64,000 nt of DNA from Myxococcales bacterium (lineage in GTDB: Bacteria; Myxococcota_A; Bradymonadia; UBA7976; UBA1532), in the NCBI GenBank assembly GCA_002731825.1, contig PCCS01000034.1:50227-114226 (forward strand), given 5' to 3'. The notes beneath the pieces were generated by a model. The model did not search any database and was not told the origin of the DNA. It saw only the letters and a list, made by a program, of their open reading frames with translations. The position numbers and the translations under genes were made by a program. Shown piece by piece: positions 43,622 through 52,903 of the stretch (positions are counted from its first letter, which is position 1; every line of letters begins with the position of its first letter).

Positions 43622-44179
43622 ATGGCTTCGATACCCGTGTGCCTTAAACGACAACTTTTTATACTGTCTTGTTTGCCTCTACTAGCGGCGTGCGGTGCGC
43701 CCCAGGACCGAGGTCGTGTACGGCAAGCAGTGCAAGCACAGTCGTCCAAAGCCAAACCTGTCGATTTCACATTGGAAGACCTTGAAAAGAATGTCATCCA
43801 TTTGGCTGAGCACCGAGATTCAATCGTTCTCATAACATATTTCACGACTTGGTGCGCTCCCTGTGCTGAACTTCTGCCCTTGCTGAATAAGTTGGCGAAC
43901 GGACCCGAAGCCTTGTCTAATGTGGTTGTGATCGGCATCAGTGTTGACCTCCAACCGAAAAAAATGTTGCCCCCGTTCATCGAATCTTGGGGACTTAATT
44001 TCCCCGTCGCCCTGGCTGACCAGGCGATGTTGCACGGTCGAACGCCATTCGGACAATTGGTTGCGGTACCATCAACCTATTTGATAGATCCCAATGGATA
44101 CGAAGTCGGTCGATTTGTCGGTGCTGTACCTATGACTCATTTGCGTCAGAAATTAGAATCTTTGGGAGCAAAGAGATGA
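43622..44179 (+). CDS. TlpA/ResA-like thioredoxin-fold lipoprotein
   Basis: A 185-residue periplasmic lipoprotein: lipobox LLAAC (Cys24), then a thioredoxin fold with the redox motif WCAPC (Cys78, Cys81) after TYFTT, and the cis-proline segment VAVPSTYLID. TlpA/ResA proteins reduce disulphides, often for cytochrome c or outer-membrane protein maturation. Its stop overlaps the ATG of the ExbB gene by four bases (ATGA), so it is coupled to the proton-channel genes, an unusual pair. No clear Shine-Dalgarno sequence precedes its ATG. Confidence 0.9.
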   Translation: MASIPVCLKRQLFILSCLPLLAACGAPQDRGRVRQAVQAQSSKAKPVDFTLEDLEKNVIHLAEHRDSIVLITYFTTWCAPCAELLPLLNKLANGPEALSNVVVIGISVDLQPKKMLPPFIESWGLNFPVALADQAMLHGRTPFGQLVAVPSTYLIDPNGYEVGRFVGAVPMTHLRQKLESLGAKR

Positions 44180-44832
44180 CGGAACTTTTCGAATTCTTAC
44201 AGCGCGGCGGTTTGATCATGTATCCCATCGCAGCGTTCTCACTCATTGCCCTCATGGTCTTCATCGAACGGATTTTGGCTTTGAGAACAGAGCGCGTGAT
44301 ACCACAACAACTGTGCGTTCATGTCAGGCGCAAACTAAACGATGATAAACCTTCAGAAGCATTGGCCTTGTGCGAAGCCGATAACTCATCGATGGCCGCG
44401 ATTTTAGCTTCGGGTATCCGCCGCCATTCCCGCCCGCGCGAAACCATAAAAGAAGCGTTCGAAGAGGTTGGCCGTCTCGAGGTCACGTATCTGAACAGAT
44501 TTGTAGAGCTCTTGGGGACTATTGCGGCGGTCACACCTTTGATAGGCCTGCTCGGTACAGTCGTCGGCATGATCGACGTCTTTCGAACGGTTGTCGAAGA
44601 GGTTGGTGTCAGTGCGGGTGCTGTTAATCCAGGTAGCCTAGCCAACGGGATTTGGGCTGCTCTATTGACGACAGCAGCCGGCTTGAGTGTGGCGATACCG
44701 GCTTATTTAGGGTACCGATATCTCCTTGCTCGTGTCGACCGGCTCGCCATCGAAATGGAAGAGGTCTCACTGAGTTTATTAGATGAGATGGCGACCGAAC
44801 ACGTCATTACTAAGACAATCGATCCAACATGA
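44176..44832 (+). CDS. MotA/TolQ/ExbB family proton channel
   Basis: A 218-residue inner-membrane protein with three segments (about 11-33, 112-134, 155-180) and the family signature GTIAAVTPLIGLLGTVVGMIDVF, then AALLTTAAGLSVAIPAY. With the downstream ExbD protein it should form a proton channel that turns proton-motive force into envelope movement (TonB-, Tol- or gliding-type). In myxobacteria many such pairs exist with different partners. It overlaps both neighbours by four bases. Confidence 0.92.
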   Translation: MTELFEFLQRGGLIMYPIAAFSLIALMVFIERILALRTERVIPQQLCVHVRRKLNDDKPSEALALCEADNSSMAAILASGIRRHSRPRETIKEAFEEVGRLEVTYLNRFVELLGTIAAVTPLIGLLGTVVGMIDVFRTVVEEVGVSAGAVNPGSLANGIWAALLTTAAGLSVAIPAYLGYRYLLARVDRLAIEMEEVSLSLLDEMATEHVITKTIDPT

Positions 44833-45263
44833 ATTTCCGAGCGGGCTCAATGGATGCATCTAAACGGAAGGCGGTCGTGGTCGACCTTACGGCGTTGATC
44901 GATGTCATCTTTCAACTCTTAATCTTCTTTTTGCTCACGTCGACTTATGTCACCCAGCAAGCAGCGTCTGCCGCACAAATTCCTGTGGAACTGCCGGAGT
45001 CGAGCTTGTCGGCGACTGCGATCCCACACGAACAGATGACAATCACCGTAACGGCGACGGGTGACTTGCTTCTGGATGTTGAAGAGCTTTCAGGCGTTGA
45101 TGAGTTGACTGTGCGATTGCTGGAAGTCAGAGCCAGTAATCCTAAAACCATTGTTCTCGTTCGTGGTGATCAAGCGGTCCCATATGGCCGAATTGCATCT
45201 GTACTTGGCGCGATTCGAGCAGCTAATTTACCGGTTAGCGCTGTTTTGAATAACGCGGAATGA
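44829..45263 (+). CDS. ExbD/TolR family protein
   Basis: A 144-residue protein with one N-terminal membrane helix. The helix bears the conserved proton-carrying aspartate in LTALIDVIFQLLIFFLL (Asp25). The periplasmic domain follows with the usual IVLVRGDQAVPYGRIASVLGAIR segment. It partners the ExbB-like protein just upstream, overlapping it by four bases. No TonB or Tol-B gene lies next to it, so its moving partner is not identified. Confidence 0.93.
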   Translation: MNFRAGSMDASKRKAVVVDLTALIDVIFQLLIFFLLTSTYVTQQAASAAQIPVELPESSLSATAIPHEQMTITVTATGDLLLDVEELSGVDELTVRLLEVRASNPKTIVLVRGDQAVPYGRIASVLGAIRAANLPVSAVLNNAE

Positions 45264-45456
45264 CCCTCTAGAATTACCTGAACGAAGCTGGTTTTACAGC
45301 CCTATAAACAGAATTTTGCGGTCACTCTAGTTGACACCAAATGGCTCCCTCACACTCATTTTCTCACATTGTCGGGAAATGTATACTTTAGTGGTTGAAT
45401 TGGTCGATCATTCGGGATAACTAGGGGATGGGGACGCAGCCGGAGAGACCAGTTTA

Positions 45457-45819
45457 GTGAGAGATGAACACCCACGTTCAAACCTGTCCAAGATCGTGAA
45501 GGGACTTCTCCAGCGGAGCCTTTCGGTTGTACTTATCGGTGGGCTGTGTCTGAGTATTCTTGCCATTTCTGAATGGTCTATCGATCCCCGACTACGGAAG
45601 AAAAATGCGGAGTTTCAAGCTCAATTATCTCGGATTGAACTTCGAGTACAGCAGCTGAAGGATGATACACGACGCCTTCGAGAGGAAATCTCAAGGCTCA
45701 AGGGAAACCCAAATGAAACTTTGTATCATGCCAGAAACAGTTTAGGCATGGTCCGGCCGGGTGAAGTCATTTATCGATTCGATGATCGTCACTCGCAGTC
45801 TCGGGACCCATCTCAATGA
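45457..45819 (+). CDS. FtsB/DivIC-like septum formation initiator
   Basis: A 120-residue bitopic protein: cytoplasmic N-terminus, one membrane segment at about 21-37, a coiled coil at about 46-83 and the conserved C-terminal motif ARNSLGMVRPGEVIYRF typical of FtsB/DivIC. In other bacteria FtsB links FtsL and FtsQ in the divisome. The GTG start has GGAGAGA eight bases upstream. The stop overlaps the ATG of the diguanylate cyclase by four bases. A TATACT hexamer at 45382-45387 could be a -10, but no fitting -35 was found. Confidence 0.88.
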   Translation: MRDEHPRSNLSKIVKGLLQRSLSVVLIGGLCLSILAISEWSIDPRLRKKNAEFQAQLSRIELRVQQLKDDTRRLREEISRLKGNPNETLYHARNSLGMVRPGEVIYRFDDRHSQSRDPSQ

Positions 45820-48020
45820 ACAAATGGCCGTCGCGACTTCAAACTGCATGGTCGACGGTAGAACCTTGGTCGTTAATCGGGATTGGCTTGGTCGGTGCCA
45901 TGGCCCATCTCTTTGGTCTTTTTGCCACGGGTCAATTAGGCGTACCGGCATTGAGCGTGGGTGTCATACTGTCTATTGCAACGAGCATTGACATTCGCAA
46001 TCGACTTGGTGAAACGAAGACTCATCGACGGTTTTTAGATTATGAGGGACCGCTATTATGGGTTGTTACACTTTGGTCTGTGTCCGCAGTCTTCGGGTCT
46101 GGGCGTGGTGAAGTCTTTGTTTTTTCTGTTGCCGCTGTCAGTTGGGTCTTCGCGACTCAGTCAAGGCGGTCGCGAACAACAGCTTTGGTTGCAAGCGTCG
46201 TCTTGGAGCTTGGCTTTGTCCTCAATGGTGTCCATGGAATTGAACTTGTTCTCATTCGACTGGTTGCCATTGCCTCTGGATGCCTTGCCCTAGAGAGGTT
46301 TGCATCATCAGAAGCATTCCGAACGCGATTGGGTGAACTTAGGGAACAGCACGACCGAGAGGCCATACAAACGGAGAGAGCCCGAGACTTTGGTCTACTC
46401 ACAGCGCAAGCGCCAATTCTGGATGCATTACCCGCTCTGGGTGGTATGAACAGCAGCAACGAGCAAAATGCGCTCGAGTTTCTTGATGATTCTTTTGGGG
46501 CGACATTAGACGCGTTGAGACTGAGTCTGAATGCGACCTCAGCGGTCATTTTATGGCGCAGCACCAATGGCTTTACAAAAAGCGCTCATTCAAGCACTCG
46601 GACCGATGTTATGGATGGCCCCTTTCACATTGGCAAGGGCCTTCCGGCCAGTGTTCAAGGGGAAGTTCGCGAAGTGGCTCTGGAGCATGTTCGTGAAAAT
46701 TACGAGGGCCTACCATACTACGCCAGGCCAGGTGGTGTCGGCAGCGCATTTGCGCTCGCAATTGGCGAGACCGACGGTGAGAGTGCACCGCCGTTGGGGG
46801 TGCTCTGCGTTGATAGAGACGCGTCTGGGGAATGGGTCGCCAATGACCGTACCATCCTTAGAAAAATTGCCCGAAAGATCGAGCTTGATGTGAAGACCAG
46901 CCAGCGCTTAAAAGCGGCTGAGAACGAGAAAAGTATGGTACGCCGATTCTGCGCGGCTCTCGGCGAGCTGAATAAATCACTGGGCATTGATGGGACGGCC
47001 CAGGCTACCTTTGAAGCTGTTCAAGAAATGGCGAATGCAGATTTGATGGTGATCACGCTGGCTGGGGATAAAGGCCACCGTGTGGTCGCTGCGCGCGGTG
47101 TCAATTCACAGCAGCTCTTGCACATGACCTTCGATGGGCGGGAGTGCCTCGTCGGTAAAGCGATCGAAGTGCGGCAAACATTGCCTCTATCGGGTCGATA
47201 TCGCGGTCACGGAACTGTATTCGGTCCAGGCGAGTCCGTTTCGGACATGCAGTCGTTGATGGTCATCCCACTCTTGTTGCCGACTGAGACGACAGCTCGC
47301 GCTGCGGAGGGCCGGTCAGAGGAATCCGCAGTACCGGTCGTTGGCGCCTTGACCGTAGCGGCTCGCCGTGCCGATGCCTTTCATTCGCCAGCAAAAGAAA
47401 TGATTCAGCTTATTGCACGGCAAATCGCCATCAAGCTTGATCTTGCCGACGCGCACGAGCAGATTCGTGAGATGGCCAAAACAGATTCCATGACCGGCTT
47501 AGCCAACGAACGCTCATTCGATAATGCTTTTAGCAATATGTTGAGTCGAGCCGCGCGTCGAAATGATTCGCTGTGTCTTGTCATGACCGATATCGACAAG
47601 TTCAAAGTACTCAATGACACCTATGGGCACCCTTTTGGAGATGAGGTAATAAAGGCGGTTGCTCGATGTTTGCAGAGGGCCATTCGCTCAGTTGACCTGG
47701 CGGCCCGGATCGGTGGCGAAGAGTTTGCTCTATTACTCGAGGATACCGGTCGCGAGGGCGCCTTCGAACTCGCGGAGAGAGTTCGAAAAGAAATCCAAGA
47801 TATGGTTCTTCATCATCGTGAAAAAGGACCAGTGCAACTAACCCTATCGATGGGCATCGCAGAATTTCCATCGGCAGGTTTAGATCAGCCGCAGTTGATG
47901 GAAATGGCGGACAAAGCCCTCTATCTTGCCAAGAACAGCGGACGTAACCAAGTGCGGCTCTGGTCTGAGCTGGAGACTGTCCATGTTGAGAACGTCGCGC
48001 GTACGGCTGCGAGGCATTGA
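45816..48020 (+). CDS. Membrane GGDEF diguanylate cyclase with GAF domains
   Basis: A 734-residue protein with an N-terminal set of about five membrane segments (residues 15-160), an expected coiled linker, one or two GAF-type sensory domains (about 225-540) and a C-terminal GGDEF domain (TDSMTGLANERSFDNAF, then DIDKFKVLNDTYGHPFGDE). The active site is GGEEF at about 633-637, so it should make cyclic di-GMP from two GTP. The RxxD product-inhibition site, expected a few residues before GGEEF, is not obvious. It is translationally coupled to the FtsB-like gene and is followed 24 bases later by PhoH. Confidence 0.93.
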   Translation: MNKWPSRLQTAWSTVEPWSLIGIGLVGAMAHLFGLFATGQLGVPALSVGVILSIATSIDIRNRLGETKTHRRFLDYEGPLLWVVTLWSVSAVFGSGRGEVFVFSVAAVSWVFATQSRRSRTTALVASVVLELGFVLNGVHGIELVLIRLVAIASGCLALERFASSEAFRTRLGELREQHDREAIQTERARDFGLLTAQAPILDALPALGGMNSSNEQNALEFLDDSFGATLDALRLSLNATSAVILWRSTNGFTKSAHSSTRTDVMDGPFHIGKGLPASVQGEVREVALEHVRENYEGLPYYARPGGVGSAFALAIGETDGESAPPLGVLCVDRDASGEWVANDRTILRKIARKIELDVKTSQRLKAAENEKSMVRRFCAALGELNKSLGIDGTAQATFEAVQEMANADLMVITLAGDKGHRVVAARGVNSQQLLHMTFDGRECLVGKAIEVRQTLPLSGRYRGHGTVFGPGESVSDMQSLMVIPLLLPTETTARAAEGRSEESAVPVVGALTVAARRADAFHSPAKEMIQLIARQIAIKLDLADAHEQIREMAKTDSMTGLANERSFDNAFSNMLSRAARRNDSLCLVMTDIDKFKVLNDTYGHPFGDEVIKAVARCLQRAIRSVDLAARIGGEEFALLLEDTGREGAFELAERVRKEIQDMVLHHREKGPVQLTLSMGIAEFPSAGLDQPQLMEMADKALYLAKNSGRNQVRLWSELETVHVENVARTAARH

Positions 48021-48044
48021 TGGAGAAACCTGTGAAAGGACGAT

Positions 48045-49358
48045 ATGCGTAAAGTCTATGTCTTAGACACGAATGTATTGCTGCACGACCCCCGTGCGCT
48101 CTTCAACTTCGGTAGCCACGACGTAGTGTTGCCCATCTACGTAGTTGAAGAACTCGACCAATTCAAAAAAGCTGTCAATGGTCTCGGTCGAAACGCCCGC
48201 GCGACATCTAGAGAACTCGATGATTTAAGGAAGCTCGGCTGTCTGAGTCAAGGTGTACCACTGGAGGGGGGCGGTACTTTCCGGGTTGTCTTTCTCACCG
48301 ATGAAGACGCAACCGGTTCGTTCTTTGCTATGACGAACCAATATGACAATTTGATCATACGCTGCGCATTACAAATCGCGCGTCTCGAACCAGAGGCCAA
48401 GGTCACCCTGGTGACGAAAGATACGAATTTAAGAGTGCGGGCCGATGCAATCGGTTTAATTTCCGCCGATTATGACCCTACGCCGGTCGAAATAACGAGC
48501 TTGTACAAGGGCCACCGTGAACTGGTGGTCGATGGGGCTGCAATTCGTGAAGCCTTTAGGGAGGGTCTTCAATATTCGGATGATGATCTCAATGCGAACG
48601 AGTACATCACGCTTGTTGATGCGGCCAGTGACACGCACCGTGCCCTTGCGAAATTTGATAAAGAGGACAAGCGAATTTTAGCATTGCCGAAGTTCGATGA
48701 CCCCGTCTGGGGAATCACACCTCGTAATCCGGAGCAACTCTTCGCCTTGGATCTGCTCCTTGATGATACTGTTAAGATGGTCACTTTGGTCGGCAAAGCA
48801 GGCACAGGAAAGACCCTGTTGGCGCTTGCTGCTGGCTTAGCCAAGACGACCGAAGAGCAGATTTATCAGCGTGTTCTGGTCAGTCGTCCTGTGTTTCCTT
48901 TGGGTCGAGATATTGGCTTTCTTCCAGGAACGGTCGAAGAAAAGCTCGGTCCATGGATGAAGCCAATCTACGACAATGTTGAATTTCTTATGGGGTTGAC
49001 GCGAGGTGGACGTCGCCGGGGCCAGGGTCCTGAGACATTGGTCGATATGGGGGTTTTAGAAATTGAACCGCTGACGTACATTCGGGGCCGGTCTATACCC
49101 AGACAATTTCTGATCGTCGATGAGGCTCAGAACTTAACACCCCACGAGGCGAAAACCATTTTGACGCGGGCAGGGGAGGGTACAAAAGTGATTTTCACGG
49201 GTGATCCGTACCAGATTGATAATCCATATGTTGACTCATCGGATAACGGACTCGTCCATTTAGTTCACCGGTTTCGCGACGAAAGATTAGCAGGTACTGT
49301 GACCCTTATGAGGGGAGAACGGAGCGAATTAGCGGAGCGTGCAGCCAACATCCTCTGA
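48045..49358 (+). CDS. PIN-domain PhoH-like ATPase (YlaK type)
   Basis: A 437-residue protein. Residues 1-150 form a PIN nuclease domain: VYVLDTNVLLHDPRAL begins with the acidic metal site, followed by VVEELDQFKK and the DTNLRV motif. The PhoH ATPase domain spans about 215-430 with Walker A VGKAGTGKT at about 248-256 and Walker B FLIVDEAQNLTPHE at about 352-365. PhoH2-type proteins with this architecture are RNA helicase/nucleases, some in a toxin-antitoxin setting. No small antitoxin gene is seen upstream. It is convergent with the kinase-AAA-TPR gene (3-base gap). Confidence 0.94.
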   Translation: MRKVYVLDTNVLLHDPRALFNFGSHDVVLPIYVVEELDQFKKAVNGLGRNARATSRELDDLRKLGCLSQGVPLEGGGTFRVVFLTDEDATGSFFAMTNQYDNLIIRCALQIARLEPEAKVTLVTKDTNLRVRADAIGLISADYDPTPVEITSLYKGHRELVVDGAAIREAFREGLQYSDDDLNANEYITLVDAASDTHRALAKFDKEDKRILALPKFDDPVWGITPRNPEQLFALDLLLDDTVKMVTLVGKAGTGKTLLALAAGLAKTTEEQIYQRVLVSRPVFPLGRDIGFLPGTVEEKLGPWMKPIYDNVEFLMGLTRGGRRRGQGPETLVDMGVLEIEPLTYIRGRSIPRQFLIVDEAQNLTPHEAKTILTRAGEGTKVIFTGDPYQIDNPYVDSSDNGLVHLVHRFRDERLAGTVTLMRGERSELAERAANIL

Positions 49359-49361
49359 CCG

Positions 49362-52300
49362 TCAACTCCATGTCGAGAACATACCGCGGACATCTTTCAG
49401 TCGTTTTTGAAGCCTGTAGACCTTTTCGCTGCGCTTCAACCCCTGCCAAATACCGACCGCCAGTTCCAGCGCCACTATGCCGCGCTCGCTTTGTCCCTGA
49501 CTTATGGCTCCTTGACCACTGCTTTCGAGCTGGATTGCAATGTCCACATCCAGAATACCCGTTCTCACCAACGTCTGTTTGATAAAGTCGATAGTCGAGT
49601 CCCATTGAAACCAATCTTCCGAATGGGTCAAATAGGCCAAGAGATTCGTTTTTGCTTTTGTTTCGAGAACTTGGTGGCCGGCGTCTTGACACGTTGAGAT
49701 GATTCGATCGAGCAAGAGTTTGGCTTCCAGGAATCGGCGATTACCGATGAGCAGGAATGACAGATCCAACTCGACCCTGATGCTTTGTCTTGAGCCCACC
49801 AGTTCGTATAATTCGAGGGCCGATCGATAATGTTCCTCCGCATCGGTCACATTGCCTTTGAAACGAGCGATATCACCGCGCAGATGGTCGGTAGCCGCCA
49901 CACCTGCGCGCGCGCCTGCGGCTTCGAAATCAGACCGAGCCGCGCTGGCCAATTCGGAGGCGCGTGTGAAGTCTTCTTGCTGCCGAGCGACATTCGCGAG
50001 CCCGATCAAACAGTAGGCAGATTGGACAACATCGTTGAGTGATAAAAAGGCTTTTTCTGCTCGCGCAAAGGCGTCCTTTGCACCCTGAAGGTCGCCCGTG
50101 GCTGCCCGCGCTCGACCCAATTGTTGTTGGCTACGTGCATAGAGATCCGCTTGTTCGAGACCCTGATAGGCCTCCAAGGCTTCAGCCAGCATCGCCAGTG
50201 CCGTTTCGTAATTGCCGCTGTCGATTGCAATGCGTGCCCGGATGATGAGGCACTGGCAAACAAGTCCGTTTAGACGTTCTTGATTCGCCATCTTTACAAG
50301 GTTTTTCGCTGTGTCATCAGCGACGTCACGGTGGCCTTGCAAGACAGCAACTTCGCAACTGACGACGTCCGTCTCAAGCCATGCCGGGCTGTGGTTTGGC
50401 ACCCCCATTCTACGCAAGGTGTCGCGCCATTCGACCAAGGCTGTATTGGTGGTTCTATGGTCACCTAAACTGACTGCGAGAGACACCGAACGCCGCAAGG
50501 GTTCTAGTGAGCCATGGAGGTCGCCGGACCCGCGTAAATGACGCGGTAAGCGCGCATCGGTTCGGCCTTGGCTTCGTAGCAGTGCCACGCATGTCCGATG
50601 ATGCTCTTCCAGCCGTCCATTTTCAGCCGCATGGGTTTCGACGGCCTCTCTGAGCATTCCATGAACGAAGACGAAACCGATGTCGATGTTCTCTTCATCG
50701 ATAGGCTGAAGGAGATGGTCGCGAAACATGTCATCTAAGAGATCTGATGATGGCGTCAGGCCACTCAGGCGACACGCTGTAAGCCATTCGTCCCGGTCGA
50801 TCTCTTGCCCGAGGACGGCGGCCAACTCGATTGCACTGACATCGTGTTCCGTTCGTCCTGTCATAGCCACTTGAATTCGAGCGCCCCAAACTTCGGATAA
50901 ATCCTGGGGTAACTCGGTCGGTGCGCCAGGCGCCAGTTCGAATCCACCATCCGTCGAAATGAGATAACCCTGATTAACCCAGTTCCGCACAAGATGAATG
51001 GCAAACATTGGGTTGCCTGCTGTTCGTTTTTCTACGGCGTTGGCCAGAGAGGGCTCAAAAGACAATAGGCTCGCGATGAACCGACTGTGACCCGCTTCAT
51101 CGAGGGGTTCTACGGAAAATTCATCGACATTGTCTAGTTGGTCTAAATCATCTAAGGCCATGGATTCCACGACTCGCTCGCTCAGCGCTTCGTCTCGGAC
51201 CGTCAATATGACCAGAAATGGCGACCGGCGTCGCTCGAGTATCCATTGGACAAAGTCCAATGATTCATAGCCCCACTGCGCATCATCAATCCACAGGATG
51301 ACCGTGCGATCGAGAGCAATTCGCTCGAGCTGTTTCCCAAGTACAAGCCGTCGCTCCACAACGCTGAAAAAACGAATCGTATTTTCGGAGGAGGTCTCAG
51401 AATGTGGGGTTGGTTTCATCAACTCCGTAAGCGCATCGGCCTCATCGGTCGGCGCGCCTTGAGAGACCATAAGCGCATTGAGCCTCTCCTTTGTGGCCCG
51501 TCTATCGAGACCTGTACAGCGTAGATGTCGAGCGAGCATCGGGACCAAACCATCTGTTGAACCAGAGGTCATTGCGTGATGAGCCTTGAGTACTGTCGCC
51601 GCACCCAACTCATGTGCGCGCTCGCAGAGCCAACTTGCAATGCGTGTCTTTCCAACCCCCGATGGACCCCGCAAGACCACAGCTTGAGGGGTTGCGATGG
51701 TGTGGACTTGACGCAGCGATTCCCAAAGCGTATCGCAGAGGGCTTCTCGTCCGATCAAAGGCGGGTTCCGAAGCCCGAAGAGTTCCAGGCCTACATTCTT
51801 CATTGGTGGTTGTTGACGCCGCCGGCCCGCTCGCCAATCGATGGGAATGGGGGCTCGAGTCGCTCTCAGGTGACTGGTTGATACACCTTCATAAGTCGGT
51901 TCGAGGTCTTTGATGGCATCGCCTTCTAAGCTTGCATCAGTGTCGAACCCCCCCGTTACGATCGTATCTTCACCGCTTCTTAGAAGCGTATCTTGACCAA
52001 TGTCGTTGATGTCCTCACCGAGCGACACCATCGATTCTTCCGTATCGATGACAGCCAAGCCTTTCAGCGCCCAAGCCGCATCAGCGGCCCTTTGAAAACG
52101 ATTTCTCGGCGTCTTCTTGAGTAAGCGTCTGACCCAGCGTTCAAATCCTGGAGGCGTCCTAAAACGAGTCCGCATAATCGGTGGGTCTCGCTCAAGCTTG
52201 GCGAGCATCGTACCCATTGGGTGCTCTTCTTGAAATGGAGGGTGGCCACAAGCGAGTGCGAAGGCTACGCACCCCACTGCATATAGATCGGTCCAAGGAC

Positions 52301-52892
52301 CAAAATCGCGCCACTGGCCATGACACTGCTCAGGCGCCATGAATTCAGGCGTACCGGCTGCCCGCAGGCGCTCCATATCAATTCCGGAATCATCGGTTGC
52401 AAAGGCGATCCCAAAATCCGAGAGTTTAACGCGCCCGTCTAATCCAAGTAGCAAGTTGTTTGGCTTTAAGTCTCGATGAACAACCCCTCTCGCATGTGCA
52501 TGTGCCAGCCCATCCAAGAGTGCAATAAGCCACCTTTTTAATGTGTTCCAGTCTCCAAGTTGGCTGTGATGCGCGACATGGCCTGCCACATATTCCATGG
52601 CGATATATGGTGCACTCGGTCCGAAATATCTTTCGGCATCACTGCCGGCCTCCAGGAGTCCGTATTCGTAAATTCGAACAATATTTGGATGGTCAAGCCG
52701 AGACATCGCGCGGGCTTCGTTCCGAAAAGTCTGGCGAAAGCGGGGTCGCTGCGCCATCCGGCCTGTCAGCACTTTGATGGCAATCGGCAAATTGGATCCC
52801 GTATGAATCCCTTGCCAAACCTGTCCCATTCCGCCTTCAGCAATCGCATGGTCCAGAGCAAAAGGTCCGATTTTGATTTGGGTGTCGCCCAT
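49362..52892 (-). CDS. Ser/Thr protein kinase-AAA ATPase-TPR protein
   Basis: A 1176-residue cytoplasmic protein. Kinase domain about 10-270: glycine loop GGMGQVW at 20-26, Lys40, HRD at 139-141 and DFG at 159-161, all intact. A short acidic linker is followed by an AAA/STAND-type ATPase: Walker A GPSGVGKT at 409-416 and Walker B VILWIDDAQW with Asp537-Asp538. The last part (about 800-1176) is TPR-like helical repeats (AEHHYRSALELY and similar). Such kinase-AAA-TPR proteins resemble the PknK and LuxR-like STAND regulators; no helix-turn-helix is seen here. It begins 11 bases after the cytochrome gene on the same strand. Confidence 0.93.
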   Translation of the reverse strand: MGDTQIKIGPFALDHAIAEGGMGQVWQGIHTGSNLPIAIKVLTGRMAQRPRFRQTFRNEARAMSRLDHPNIVRIYEYGLLEAGSDAERYFGPSAPYIAMEYVAGHVAHHSQLGDWNTLKRWLIALLDGLAHAHARGVVHRDLKPNNLLLGLDGRVKLSDFGIAFATDDSGIDMERLRAAGTPEFMAPEQCHGQWRDFGPWTDLYAVGCVAFALACGHPPFQEEHPMGTMLAKLERDPPIMRTRFRTPPGFERWVRRLLKKTPRNRFQRAADAAWALKGLAVIDTEESMVSLGEDINDIGQDTLLRSGEDTIVTGGFDTDASLEGDAIKDLEPTYEGVSTSHLRATRAPIPIDWRAGRRRQQPPMKNVGLELFGLRNPPLIGREALCDTLWESLRQVHTIATPQAVVLRGPSGVGKTRIASWLCERAHELGAATVLKAHHAMTSGSTDGLVPMLARHLRCTGLDRRATKERLNALMVSQGAPTDEADALTELMKPTPHSETSSENTIRFFSVVERRLVLGKQLERIALDRTVILWIDDAQWGYESLDFVQWILERRRSPFLVILTVRDEALSERVVESMALDDLDQLDNVDEFSVEPLDEAGHSRFIASLLSFEPSLANAVEKRTAGNPMFAIHLVRNWVNQGYLISTDGGFELAPGAPTELPQDLSEVWGARIQVAMTGRTEHDVSAIELAAVLGQEIDRDEWLTACRLSGLTPSSDLLDDMFRDHLLQPIDEENIDIGFVFVHGMLREAVETHAAENGRLEEHHRTCVALLRSQGRTDARLPRHLRGSGDLHGSLEPLRRSVSLAVSLGDHRTTNTALVEWRDTLRRMGVPNHSPAWLETDVVSCEVAVLQGHRDVADDTAKNLVKMANQERLNGLVCQCLIIRARIAIDSGNYETALAMLAEALEAYQGLEQADLYARSQQQLGRARAATGDLQGAKDAFARAEKAFLSLNDVVQSAYCLIGLANVARQQEDFTRASELASAARSDFEAAGARAGVAATDHLRGDIARFKGNVTDAEEHYRSALELYELVGSRQSIRVELDLSFLLIGNRRFLEAKLLLDRIISTCQDAGHQVLETKAKTNLLAYLTHSEDWFQWDSTIDFIKQTLVRTGILDVDIAIQLESSGQGAISQGQSERGIVALELAVGIWQGLKRSEKVYRLQKRLKDVRGMFSTWS

Positions 52893-52903
52893 CTCTTGCC
52901 CGA

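Noticed and set aside
45331..45387. TTGACA at 45331 and TATACT at 45382 as a promoter for the FtsB-like gene
   Set aside because: The spacing (45 bases) is far from 17; only the TATACT might be a -10.
45264..45456. A possible small RNA or attenuator in the gap before the FtsB-like gene
   Set aside because: Only a weak GCTG/CAGC stem and no T-run.
48045..48494. A VapC-type toxin, because a PIN domain starts this gene
   Set aside because: The frame continues into a PhoH ATPase domain, as in YlaK-type proteins, and no antitoxin gene is present.
50006..50263. Antisense readings inside the kinase-AAA-TPR gene
   Set aside because: Short, no features, and fully inside a clear gene.
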